From the NCBI GenBank assembly GCA_030041335.1, contig JASHOB010000042.1, positions 50,366 to 114,365 of the forward strand: a stretch of 64,000 bases of DNA, read 5' to 3'. Below are positions 9,101 to 17,029 of the stretch, one piece after another. Below the pieces are notes generated by a model, which saw only the letters and a list, made by a program, of their open reading frames with translations, searched no databases and was not told where the DNA came from. Within the stretch, counting starts at the first letter, position 1, and every line of letters starts with the position of its first letter. This DNA comes from Alphaproteobacteria bacterium (GTDB lineage Bacteria > Pseudomonadota > Alphaproteobacteria > ATCC43930 > CGMCC-115725). Both the position numbers and the translations under genes were made by a program.

Positions 9101-10298
9101 CGTCGAGAAGGTATTCGCGCCGGATAGCGTTGCCGACGACGCCGCAGAAAACCCGCCCGGTGGCGACGCCAATCGCGCACGGGATGTTCAGAGCCAATAA
9201 TTTATCGCGAACGCGCTTGGCGATACCCGCGGCCCGGGACGCGTTGCTCTCCAGCCCAAAGGGCGGAAGTCCACAGACAACGACTGCAACGACGCCTTTT
9301 TCGCCGGCAATCACGCTGAATATCTCGACGTCGAGCGCTTGCGCAGCATTGGCGACCGCTTCGAAAGTCATCTGCAACTGACGAGCGCCGGCGAGGTCGG
9401 GCGTGTCAGGCTCGCCGAGACGAACGAAAACGAGGCTGACTATCCGAAACTCGGTCATCCATGATTCGAGCTTGCTGCGTAACATCACGATGCGCGGCAC
9501 GAAGGAGTCTGGCGCCGCCACGGAAGGCACCGGATGGTCTGGGCTAAGAGTCCGTGGTACCCGCGCTTCGCCTTCCAACCGGAGGAGACGCACCACCCCG
9601 TTTGCAGGGTCGTCCGGGTCGGGGATGGGCTCGATCACTGCGGATGGAGCGATGAGCTGCGCCATTCGTGGGTCGAGGATGATGTCGCCAGGCTGCCCCT
9701 TGTGCGAGATCGCCCCGATGGTTTTCCACGGTTCGCCGGCAAGAACAAGAAAGCTTCGCTTGCTGTCGCTTGTAAGAAGGATCGTCGTAAACATCCCAGC
9801 GACAAGGGTGAGCCGGCGATGCATTGGCAGCGCAGGCTCGAGCGGCCACAGCTGTGCTTTCTCGCGCAGCGCAAGTGCGGCCCGCGCCGCTTGAAAATGC
9901 GGCGACGGCAACGACGGATCGCTGCGCCATAGGGCGATCACGCCGTCGCCCTCGATGCAGACGATGTCTCCGCCTTCGCCGTCGACGGCATCGATGACAT
10001 CGCTGAAATACGCGTTTAGAGCGCCCCCGAGGCGCTCGGCGCCGTCTGGGCCTAGCGCGGCAACCCTGTCCGTCATTGACGTCGAATCGACAAGGTCGAC
10101 GAACAGCACGATTCCGGGAAAGACTGTCCGCGGCCCGGCGTCGCGAAGGAGAGACGTCCCCAACTCATCGCGCAACAACCGAGGCGCGAAGCCTTCCGGT
10201 GCCGTTGGGCCCGACAATTCTCGCAAGGTTCCCCCTTGCCCGCCGTACCGGGTATTCTGCCGTTCGGGCGCGGCATTTGCAAGTGAACGACCCCGCAA
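6129..10298 (-). CDS. Soluble-adenylyl-cyclase-like protein: two class III cyclase domains, AAA ATPase, TPR region
   Basis: This 1389-residue protein has the layout of bicarbonate-sensing soluble adenylyl cyclases. The first cyclase domain (about residues 60-215) keeps the two metal aspartates, Asp68 in FVDLVDST and Asp118 in IEGDG, but its LAGEPWKTIGAISH block has lost the Asn/Arg pair. The second domain (about 285-430) lacks the aspartates yet keeps Lys334 in GEKGVVAVVVCGLPP and Asn404/Arg408 in LNYGARLM, as expected of a pseudo-heterodimeric enzyme with one active site. A P-loop follows (GEPGAGKS, 499-506) with Walker B VVILIDD at 625-631, then a long alpha-helical TPR-like C-terminus from about 880 on. 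It probably makes cAMP in the cytosol in response to a ligand. The start is a TTG at 10298 and remains uncertain. No transmembrane segment or DNA-binding domain is evident. Confidence 0.8.
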   Translation of the reverse strand: MRGRSLANAAPERQNTRYGGQGGTLRELSGPTAPEGFAPRLLRDELGTSLLRDAGPRTVFPGIVLFVDLVDSTSMTDRVAALGPDGAERLGGALNAYFSDVIDAVDGEGGDIVCIEGDGVIALWRSDPSLPSPHFQAARAALALREKAQLWPLEPALPMHRRLTLVAGMFTTILLTSDSKRSFLVLAGEPWKTIGAISHKGQPGDIILDPRMAQLIAPSAVIEPIPDPDDPANGVVRLLRLEGEARVPRTLSPDHPVPSVAAPDSFVPRIVMLRSKLESWMTEFRIVSLVFVRLGEPDTPDLAGARQLQMTFEAVANAAQALDVEIFSVIAGEKGVVAVVVCGLPPFGLESNASRAAGIAKRVRDKLLALNIPCAIGVATGRVFCGVVGNAIRREYLLDGPVLNYGARLMQAANGEVLCDAETAGATAALFVFSAAEELIVRGRAQPLTVHRLIDSQPQPSFPATRRGRLFGRDAELAELRDRLERVGRGDGGLVVLEGEPGAGKSRLLQETGRDARASGFCMIETSTHVIERATAYYSFRSVVRQLLQDPGEGSASSTSSMRKRLGDALREADLAQKAALIEDIVPLGVEISELAAQIKGAARKTGIEDIVVTLAAMRASERPVVILIDDLHWIDALSAELLITLSRRLPQMLIVATSRPRDAATAPYAAQVMDRAVRQIEVRRIDARATAQMLSDLLGAPSIPRRLTEFVHGQSEGLPIHVEQLALALRERELIETVDGRCRVVTPDLAAAAVPSRLSDVVVDRIDKLSQTDQLVAKVASVIGRTFEFEVLLATYPFPIEAETLDESISRLERAGILAPISGEGGRTHAFRHLIIQEATYDLLSYAQRRPLHRRLVDLIERRHANAPEPYYAELAHHCEHAGETERAIAFRMLAARLSLRRHANDDALMHVERAERLAAQAHLALANAQRAEMALVRGEALHELARFPEAGRQFNDCLRLNGVRRPASSMAMGLSVMAQVAQQASHRLGFVRRPHDAEVRARKKLSAHLNTRLAEHAYFMSNSLELAYDVLAALNQAERIGSVGETIESYGALAIGLGIARLHFLARYYRRRSIETAKNAGELRDQAFAQLFAGVYSQPAGDWSAARLHLAEGATIFGRLGDRFRLQSCLCVSAYVAIGTGDFALARSTFDSFGPDAEAVDNPSVRAWTLAGLSTLDLIEGRSPQPALRRLEIARDPNLHRAEQLQCEGLVAAASLQAGDLEGAERSADVALRNMQQAACTMGIAWISVGAVAETYLALLERALARGERREDLGMRTQEACRAVRAYASGTRICQPRAHWLEARRALLEGRTSRAASFCRRGLEWAERLAMPLDEAFCHLGLVATLAEGQARATQQERGLRLMRNLGARPWGHEAGAWVPAIFNGGG

Positions 10299-11083
10299 GG
10301 TGGCCGCCGCCGTGGCTAGGTCCAGATCGGTCGCAGAACACTGTCCGGCCTTCCCCCAAGAGCTCGGTCGAGGGTTTTGCCATTCCCGCCATCGGCCCTA
10401 TCTAAACAACATGTCCAGGGCTCCGATGGCATCGACCATCGCAAACGCATCATGATCTTGAAGCCGCTATGGGACGCAACCGGCACCGAGTTCGCCGAGC
10501 GGCCCGAACTGTGGCGAGCGCAACTACGCCGGCAGCTGGAAGGATGCGCGTCTCCAATCCCGTGGAGCGCGACGCGAGTGTCGTGCTTGCGCGCGGGTCA
10601 CGCCGGGGATCGCGACGACAGCAATAGCCGCATCGAACCAAAAAGGACCAACTCGGCGCACGTCGCCGACGTTCAGGTGAGACAGTTAGCTATCTCTTCG
10701 CTTGTTGGAAAGCGACCGGTCGCCTTCTTTGAGAAGGCGAGTCGGCCGTCAATTCGAATTTCGAAGACACCGCCACTTGACCGGCGAAGGCTTATTTCCA
10801 CTGAGGGTCGAAGCTTAAGGATGAGTTCCCGCGCCTCACGGGCGCGCGGTTCATAGCCTCATTGACCGCAGTATTCGATCTCGATTTTCATAAAGTTGTC
10901 CTCACGACTTGAAGGCATCTGTACGCCGCTTCGGGAAGATCCTTCCGTCGGCGCGGTGTCATTCGATACCAGCTCTCTTGGACGGACAAACGCAATTTCG
11001 TGATCCGTCCGGATGTCGGCTTGATTGTCCTAAGTGGATCGCGCTCGCGTTGCAAGGAATTAAATGCTGATCGTCGTCGCCGC
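10299..11083. other. Intergenic region with one strong stem-loop, no supported gene
   Basis: This stretch of 785 bases lies between the cyclase-like gene and the end of the peptidase gene. The only clear structure is a perfect 9-bp inverted repeat with a TTG loop at 10720-10740 (TCGCCTTCT / AGAAGGCGA), without a following T run. A plus-strand ORF at 10377-10856 has no recognisable domain and was not accepted. Confidence 0.5.
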
Positions 11084-12511
11084 TCAATGGCGGCGTACGA
11101 CGTCGTCGAAATGATCGGCCAGAACCTGCGCGATCACCATAGTCACCCGCTTGCCGGTCGGGATATGGAGAAATTCGTTCGGTCCATGGGCGTTGGATTG
11201 CGGCCCGAGAACGCCCGTCACCACGAACTGCGATTCGGGGAATTTCTCGCCAAGCATGGCCATGAACGGAATTGTGCCGCCTTCGCCCATATAGGCGGCC
11301 GCTGCACCGAAGGCGCTGCGCGACGCTCGCTCGAGCGATTGTTCGAGCCACGGCGCCAAGGTTGGTGCGTTCCAGCCCCGGGCGACAGGATCGACGGCGA
11401 GCTCGACCGCGGCGCCATTGGGCGGCTGCGAGGCGAACAAGGCCTTCACGACAGCGCGCGCCCGGTCACCATCCAAGGTCGGCGGTAAGCGCAGGCTAAG
11501 CTTAAGCGAGGTCGATGGCAGCAAGACGTTGCCGGCGTCCTCCGGGTTCGGCAATCCATCAGCTCCGATGACCGCGAGTTGCGGCCGCCACGTCCGGTTC
11601 AGCACGAGTTCGGTCAAGTCGCCGGCCATCGGCGTCGTCCCCGGAACGAATGGAAACTTGGCATAGACCTGGTCGCCAAGGGCGCGAGCAGCGCGGGATG
11701 CTTGCTCACGCCGTTCCCGGGGAATTTGTACCTGCAGTTCCGCGATACGAACTTCGCCCGTCGCTTCGTCCTCGAGCCGAGAGAGAAGCTGGCGCGCGAT
11801 GCGAAAGCTCGATGGCACCACGCCCGACGCATCGCCGGAATGAACGCCCTCGTTCAATACGCGCACAGTCAGCGTGGCATTGAGTAAGCCCCGCAGCGAC
11901 GTTGTCAACCAGAGCTGATCGTAGTTGCCGCAGCCTGAATCGAGACAAACGACGAGCGACGGCTTTCCGATGCGCGCCGCGAGATGGTCGACGTAAAATG
12001 GCAGGTCGTAACTGCCCGATTCCTCGCAAGCCTCGATCAGGATGACGCAGCGCGTGTGCTTCAGATGCTGGTCGCGCAGCGCCAGAATCGCTGTCATTGC
12101 GCCAAACATGGCGTAGCCGTCGTCGGCGCCGCCCCGTCCGAACAGTTTGTCGCCTTCGAGCACAGGGCTCCATGGCCCGAGACCCTCGTTCCACCCTATC
12201 ATCTCGGGCTGCTTGTCGAGATGGCCATAAAGCAGGACGGTCTCCGTGCGATCCCCGGGGATGTCGATCAGGATCACCGGAGTACGACCCGGGAGATGCA
12301 CCACCTCGAGGCCGGCGCCGGGCAACGCCGCCATCCTGGACCGCGCCCAATGCTCGAACAGCGCGACCGCCTCATCGATATGGCCATGAACCTGCCAATC
12401 GGGATCGAAATGCGGCGACTTATTGGGAATCCTAATGTACTCGACCAGGGCGGGAACGACGGCATCGTCCCAGCTTTGATCAACGAAGCCCTTCAGTCGT
12501 GCAATGTCCAT
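11084..12511 (-). CDS. M20-family metallopeptidase (dipeptidase-like)
   Basis: The 475-residue protein has the full set of M20 dinuclear zinc ligands: His97 and catalytic Asp99 in YGHLDKQPE, bridging Asp130 in LFGRGGADDGYA, the general base and ligand pair Glu163-Glu164 in EACEESGS, Asp191 in CLDSG, and His442 near the C-terminus in SNAHGPNEF. The length matches the M20 dipeptidase/carboxypeptidase branch. It would hydrolyse dipeptides or N-acyl amino acids in the cytosol; no signal peptide is seen. The ATG at 12511 was chosen. It stands 222 bases after kdpA on the same strand, in the position where kdpB would normally be, but is not related to it. Confidence 0.88.
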   Translation of the reverse strand: MDIARLKGFVDQSWDDAVVPALVEYIRIPNKSPHFDPDWQVHGHIDEAVALFEHWARSRMAALPGAGLEVVHLPGRTPVILIDIPGDRTETVLLYGHLDKQPEMIGWNEGLGPWSPVLEGDKLFGRGGADDGYAMFGAMTAILALRDQHLKHTRCVILIEACEESGSYDLPFYVDHLAARIGKPSLVVCLDSGCGNYDQLWLTTSLRGLLNATLTVRVLNEGVHSGDASGVVPSSFRIARQLLSRLEDEATGEVRIAELQVQIPRERREQASRAARALGDQVYAKFPFVPGTTPMAGDLTELVLNRTWRPQLAVIGADGLPNPEDAGNVLLPSTSLKLSLRLPPTLDGDRARAVVKALFASQPPNGAAVELAVDPVARGWNAPTLAPWLEQSLERASRSAFGAAAAYMGEGGTIPFMAMLGEKFPESQFVVTGVLGPQSNAHGPNEFLHIPTGKRVTMVIAQVLADHFDDVVRRH

Positions 12512-12701
12512 GGCGTGTCCATGTTCTCATGCGGACCCGGGCAATCATAGTCAGCGCGATGCGGAACGGCCAGCCGTGGCCATAGCGCGCGGGCGTCATT
12601 CCTTGGTCGGCCGCGGTCGCGACAGATGTTTATCACCAAACGAAAGCGTCTCTCCGCGTCGTAAACGTCTGAAAATCACGGAGGTCAAACTAGCTTCAGG
12701 G

Positions 12702-12718
12702 CATTGCCAAAGGCAATG
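12702..12718 (-). terminator. Stem-loop just downstream of kdpA
   Basis: A perfect 7-bp inverted repeat (CATTGCC / GGCAATG) with a three-base loop begins 16 bases after the kdpA stop codon. It lacks a following T run, so it may be a weak terminator or a 3'-end stabilising structure. It would isolate kdpA from the downstream peptidase gene. Confidence 0.35.
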
Positions 12719-12733
12719 ATCGGTACCCATCCC

Positions 12734-14437
12734 TTAAAATGAAGTTCCCGCCGTCATCGCAAACTGTTCGGCGACGGGACCAAGCGCCAAGGCGGGAAAG
12801 AAGGTGAGGCCACCGACCACCACGATGGTTCCGATCATCAGCGCCAGAAACAGCGGACCGTGGGTTGGCAAGGTCCCGGCCGAAGCTGGAACGCGCTTCT
12901 TCCGCGCCAATCCGCCAGCAATTGCCAAGACCGGCACGATCACCAGGAAACGCCCAGCAAACATCGCGGCGGCAAGAGTCAGATTGTAGAACGGCGTGTT
13001 TGCATTGAGACCTGCGAACGCGCTGCCGTTCGTGGCGGCCGCGGAGGTGTATGCATAGAGGATTTCCGAGAACCCATGCGGGCCGCTATTGCCCGCGCCG
13101 GCAAGCCCCGCCGGCACCATCGCCGCCACCGCAGAAAGCCCCAGAATGAAGGCGGGCACGCATAAGAGTGCCAGCATCGCCATCTTGACTTCGTCGGCCT
13201 CTATCTTCTTGCCGAGATATTCGGGCGTGCGGCCGATCATGAGTCCCGCGGCAAATACTGCCACAATGACGAAGAGCAGCATACCGAACAGGCCGGAGCC
13301 GGGACCGCCCACGATGACCTCGTCCAACATCATGTTGGTTAGCAACGCCAATCCGGACAGCGGCATGAAACTGTCGTGCATCGAATCAACCGCGCCGTCC
13401 GATGAAGCCGTGGAAACTGATGCAAACAGCGACGATTGCGCTACGCCGAAGCGGACTTCCTTCCCTTCCATGTTGCCGCCAGCATGCTCCAGCCCCACCA
13501 TTGCGGCTTCCGCCCGAGGTTGCGCCGATTCATTGACGTAGATGAGGGTCGTGCCGGCCATAAACAAAATTGCCATAATTGCGAACAGCGCCCAGCCCTG
13601 GCGCTGATCTCCCACCATCCTGCCGAAAGTGTTGGTCAGTGCGACGCCCAGTAAGAAGATCAGCAGCATTTCGATGAAGCCGGTTAGTTCGTTCGGGTTC
13701 TCAAAGGGATGTGCCGAATTGACGTTGAAAAACCCTCCGCCATCACCGCTGAGGAGCTTGATCACCTCCTGCGATGCCACGGGCCCGCGGGCGAGAACCT
13801 GATGCGTGCCCTCCAGAGTTTTCACGTCAATATAGGGTCCGATGGTCTGGGGCACGCCCTGCCACACGAGAAACAGCGCCGCAACCACGCAGATCGGCAT
13901 CAGGACGTAAAGCGTTATTCGAGTGATATCGACCCAGAAGTTGCCGACAGTTTGTGCGGACCGGCGACCGATACCACGTACGAATGCGAGTGCCACCGCC
14001 ACACCAGTGGCCGCGGAGAGAAACGATTGAACCGTGATTCCTGCCATCTGCGTGAGATAGCTCAACGTTGTTTCACCACTATAGGATTGCCAACTAGTGT
14101 TCGTGGCGAAACTTACCGCTGTGTTGAGCGCCAAGTCAGGTGCCACGGGGCTAAAGCTTTGCGGGTTCAAAGGCAGTATGTTCTGGAGACGCTGTAGCGC
14201 ATAGAGGGCAACCATACCGGCGAGGTGAAACGCCAAAAGGGCGAGAGCATAACCGATCCAGCTTTGCTCCTGGTCCGCATCGATGCCTGCGAGGCGGTAG
14301 ATCGCGCTCTCTACGACCGTCAGCGGGCCAGGTCTGGTTGCGTCGGCAATGCGAGCGATGTATCCACCCAGTGGCTTAACCGCCGCGGTGATCAATGCCG
14401 CGAAGAGTGCTATCTGCGCCCAGCCTGCCAATGTCAT
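12734..14437 (-). CDS. kdpA: Potassium-transporting ATPase potassium-binding subunit KdpA (orphan)
   Basis: The 567-residue protein has the usual KdpA length and about ten hydrophobic segments. The four selectivity-filter loops are visible: [44 protein letters not shown] and [16 protein letters not shown]. The third loop has GGPGSG where GGVGSG is usual. KdpA is the channel-like subunit of the KdpFABC high-affinity potassium pump and needs KdpB (ATPase) and KdpC to transport. Here the gene is followed by a stem-loop and an M20 peptidase gene, and no kdpB, kdpC, kdpD or kdpE occurs anywhere in the window. Its start ATG overlaps the stop of a 38-codon ORF. Confidence 0.95.
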   Translation of the reverse strand: MTLAGWAQIALFAALITAAVKPLGGYIARIADATRPGPLTVVESAIYRLAGIDADQEQSWIGYALALLAFHLAGMVALYALQRLQNILPLNPQSFSPVAPDLALNTAVSFATNTSWQSYSGETTLSYLTQMAGITVQSFLSAATGVAVALAFVRGIGRRSAQTVGNFWVDITRITLYVLMPICVVAALFLVWQGVPQTIGPYIDVKTLEGTHQVLARGPVASQEVIKLLSGDGGGFFNVNSAHPFENPNELTGFIEMLLIFLLGVALTNTFGRMVGDQRQGWALFAIMAILFMAGTTLIYVNESAQPRAEAAMVGLEHAGGNMEGKEVRFGVAQSSLFASVSTASSDGAVDSMHDSFMPLSGLALLTNMMLDEVIVGGPGSGLFGMLLFVIVAVFAAGLMIGRTPEYLGKKIEADEVKMAMLALLCVPAFILGLSAVAAMVPAGLAGAGNSGPHGFSEILYAYTSAAATNGSAFAGLNANTPFYNLTLAAAMFAGRFLVIVPVLAIAGGLARKKRVPASAGTLPTHGPLFLALMIGTIVVVGGLTFFPALALGPVAEQFAMTAGTSF

Positions 14438-14550
14438 CCGAGGTCTTCCGTGTCCCTGCCTTTGACAAGCAGTCTCACGCAGGCGTCAAGGTATCCGACT
14501 GCGCCTGCAAAGGCACACGCGAGCAGAACGAGCATTAGTAGGTCGATCAC
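14434..14550 (-). CDS. Small KdpF-like single-span membrane peptide
   Basis: A 38-residue ORF starts with GTG at 14550 and reads [20 protein letters not shown] followed by a charged tail ending TEDLG. It has one hydrophobic segment followed by a basic region, and its TGA overlaps the kdpA ATG by four bases (ATGA). Position and topology are those of KdpF or of the short membrane ORF that often precedes kdpF in alphaproteobacteria. It would stabilise the Kdp complex in the inner membrane. The sequence is too short for a firm family assignment. Confidence 0.6.
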   Translation of the reverse strand: MIDLLMLVLLACAFAGAVGYLDACVRLLVKGRDTEDLG

Positions 14551-15031
14551 AGCACTAATCTCGCTGTCAGCCGCTTAATCTGCAATTGATAGCCGACTCC
14601 GGTTTCCTTGATAGTGCATTTTGCAGACGTGGCATCCGGCCCGATTTTCGGTGCGATTGGGCGACAGCAAACCGGGGGCTGGAGTACGCTCGGGCGCGCA
14701 TTCCCCATACAGAAAGGGGAATTTCCGCGAAGCGGCCCACCGCGTCAAAGCGTTTAGTCGAAAGATGGATCTCACCTAATCGGACGACACGTCTTACCCC
14801 GGATTCCCGGTGGAATCCCACTGTGGGATCGAAACCGATTCTCGGCTGGGATCCGTGCTTGCTCGACTTGAAGGGCATTGCCCAACAAATCCGGCTTTCA
14901 TCGATGGTGCGACCCATCTCTTGCTCGTTGGCGGCCGCCATCAGACGGTAAAGGACGTCGTTCGGCTTAACCAACCGAAATCGACACACGAAGTTTGCGA
15001 CGTCGCGTCGGTCTGACGGTTCCGCCTTCGG
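14551..15031. other. Intergenic region upstream of the kdp unit, with overlapping hairpins
   Basis: These 481 bases hold the promoter region for the small ORF and kdpA on the minus strand. Two overlapping perfect inverted repeats occur at 14801-14818 (GGATTCC / GGAATCC, four-base loop) and 14815-14829 (ATCCCAC / GTGGGAT, one-base centre). They share four bases, so only one can form at a time. The 140-codon minus-strand ORF from 14989 has no recognisable domain. Confidence 0.5.
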
Positions 15032-15286
15032 CTAAGCGGCGGGCTTCATGCCATGCGGGGGTGTATCGATCCCATGGGGGTTGTCTTCGACGATGCGCGC
15101 CGAAAACCCCCAATCGCGCAGGCACTCGATAGCGATCTCCGCATCTTCGCGCGGAATTTGTCGGACACGAGCGCCGCTCGTCACGCTCCGTGAGACGCGA
15201 AGCCCCAGAGCTTCGGCAGCCGCCTGCGCATTGGCAGGAATGGCCATGTCGACGAGATCGCGCATGCGAATCTCCCCGTTCTCCAT
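15032..15286 (-). CDS. Small hypothetical protein
   Basis: An 84-residue ORF starts with ATG at 15286 (a GTG directly before it at 15289 would add one residue). The sequence looks like a small soluble alpha/beta protein: a helix-rich first half (AQAAAEALGL) and a second half with RQIPREDAEIAIECLRDWGF. I do not recognise a family. Amino-acid composition and an uninterrupted frame favour a real gene. It lies alone between the kdp region and the frameshifted methyltransferase. Confidence 0.45.
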   Translation of the reverse strand: MENGEIRMRDLVDMAIPANAQAAAEALGLRVSRSVTSGARVRQIPREDAEIAIECLRDWGFSARIVEDNPHGIDTPPHGMKPAA

Positions 15287-15289
15287 CAC

Positions 15290-15742
15290 TTAATCTCAAG
15301 GCCAGTAACCGGGAACCCGTTGGATAGGCATCGATCAGACGCGACCGACACACCTCGGTGTTATCTGGATGGATGGCCATAAAAATTCCATGTGGATCCG
15401 CGCCAGAATCCATTAAACCGATTGACGGGCATCGAACCCGGAGCAGAGCGCCGTTTGGCGCCCAGCACATGGATACGGATGGCCGTGAGGGCCAGGGTGG
15501 GGAAAGGTTGGTCCTTCCCGCGCCGAGAACTAAAGCTCCCACCGCACGGCTTATGTTCCAAGGAAATGCCGTCTGTCGCGATCGGGCACTGCCGGAAAAA
15601 GGCCGTTACCGGGAGCCCTGCGATTGAAACGAATGAGCATCTCGTCGAGCCGTCAGGCGGACGTTTCACAGCGGCGAACCGGCGCCATCACATCGCGCCG
15701 GCGAGATGAGGTGCCGGTTGCTGGCGCGCTAACTGCTTACTC
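15290..15742. other. Intergenic region, nothing recognised
   Basis: ORFs on both strands, for example the plus strand from 15358 and minus from 15669, shadow one another and contain no recognisable domain. A short TTCGA-containing element near 15421 was examined as a possible tRNA arm and rejected. Confidence 0.5.
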
Positions 15743-16968
15743 TCATTGGATCCTAAACCAAGTCAGTTCATGCTTGTTGTGGTAGAGATGGACGAGCCGT
15801 GAGCCGGGAATTGCGGCGAAGCGGCGGGATGTTTCAAAGTCAGTCGAGCCTTGAAACTTGATGGTGCAAACGAAGTTGCGGACGTTTCCTGCCGCAAGCC
15901 ATTTCTCGACCAGCGCCAGCAGCCGCTTCGGATAACACACGACATCAGAAAACAGCCAATCTACTTGGCCGACGGCATTCGGCTCGAGCGCGAACGCACT
16001 CTCGCCGCGGCATTCGACATTTGGGAGGGCTGCAATCCGTTTATCGAGCGGCGCTTTATCGACACTGATCACATGAGCGCCCAATGTTGCAACACCCAGG
16101 TCCAGCCTCCCGGACGGGCACCGAGGTCGAGGCAAAGTTCGCCGGGCCGAGGTCTGCGACCGAAGAGCGTAAAGAACTCCCACAGCTTGAGACAGGCACG
16201 GCTAGGGGGTGCACGACGATCTTCAACAAAGCCGACCACGCCATTAGGGAAGGCGCTCGAGCAATTGGTCGACGCGAGGATCGTGTTTGCATCGATCAAA
16301 GTCCACGAACCAAGCGCCGCCTTCGGTGGATCGGCGCCGAACACCATGGGTTTCGCCGATACGCTCGGCAACCGGCCCTCGATCAGCACGGCACGACGGT
16401 GCAAGGCAAAGGAATAAAGTGCCCAATCACGTTGCATCGCGCGCAGCTTCTCCGCGCCGTCGCCGATCGACCTAATCGGAATGGTTATCGCATCCAGCCA
16501 GACGTTCGCCACCCATGCCGCCGCCAACACCGGCGCATACGCGACGATCAGTCTGCCATAGACATGTGCGATTTTGTCGCCGATTTCATGCCGCAACTCG
16601 GGGACAAAACCCTCTGGCGCCAGATAGGCGACGAGGTTCGGCGGAGACCCTGTATCAAATCTCATATCCACGAACTGACTGTCGATACCGAAGATTAGCA
16701 CGGCGATCCTGGCCCTCGCGAGCGAGCTCGCGAGGGCGAAGCGGTCCGCCTCCTGTCGACCGGCCCATGATCGGCCCCCGAAGGTGGCTCGAGGCAAAAG
16801 TCGTAGGGTTCTCGCTTCCCTATCAAACCAGCCAATGACATCGCAGAGCAAAGCGCTTGAGCCGTCGCGGCAACGGCGAACCAGCACAAGCCTCGCCCTT
16901 TGAACCTCGTCAGCAGTACCGGGGCCAGGGAGCAACTTTCGATGCAGGCGCGACGGATCTGACCGCAT
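15743..16968 (-). pseudogene. RlmM/FtsJ-like SAM-dependent RNA methyltransferase, interrupted by a single-base frameshift
   Basis: Two overlapping frames make up one gene. The first (ATG at 16968 to TGA at 16069) gives 299 residues with a THUMP-like N-terminal region and ends in LCLDLGARPGGWTWVLQHW, the SAM-binding motif of the FtsJ/RlmM methyltransferases. The second frame (stop at 15743) carries the rest: LGAHVISVDKAPL, then the catalytic-region blocks DWLFSDVVCYP and NFVCTIKFQGS and the terminal HLYHNKHELTWFRI. Adding one T on the coding strand within 16080-16090 restores a continuous protein of about 408 residues that would 2'-O-methylate rRNA. As it stands the product loses most of its catalytic domain. 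Either the gene is dead, or the base is missing through sequencing error. Confidence 0.8.
16712..16737. repeat. 11-bp inverted repeat with CGAG loop inside the methyltransferase gene
   Basis: The arms GCCCTCGCGAG and CTCGCGAGGGC are perfectly complementary around a four-base CGAG loop. The structure lies in coding sequence, about 230-260 bases downstream of the start. Confidence 0.6.
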
Positions 16969-17029
16969 TCGCGGCTCCGGGAGGGGATCTCGCCGACCGT
17001 CGGGTTTAACCCGGGATCACTTTAATCGT

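Noticed and set aside
10377..10856. 159-codon plus-strand ORF in the cyclase-peptidase intergenic region
   Set aside because: No recognisable domain, mixed composition and no good ribosome binding site.
15421..15450. TTCGA-containing element resembling a tRNA T arm on the minus strand
   Set aside because: Only a four-base stem fits, the loop deviates from the consensus and no acceptor or anticodon arm can be drawn.
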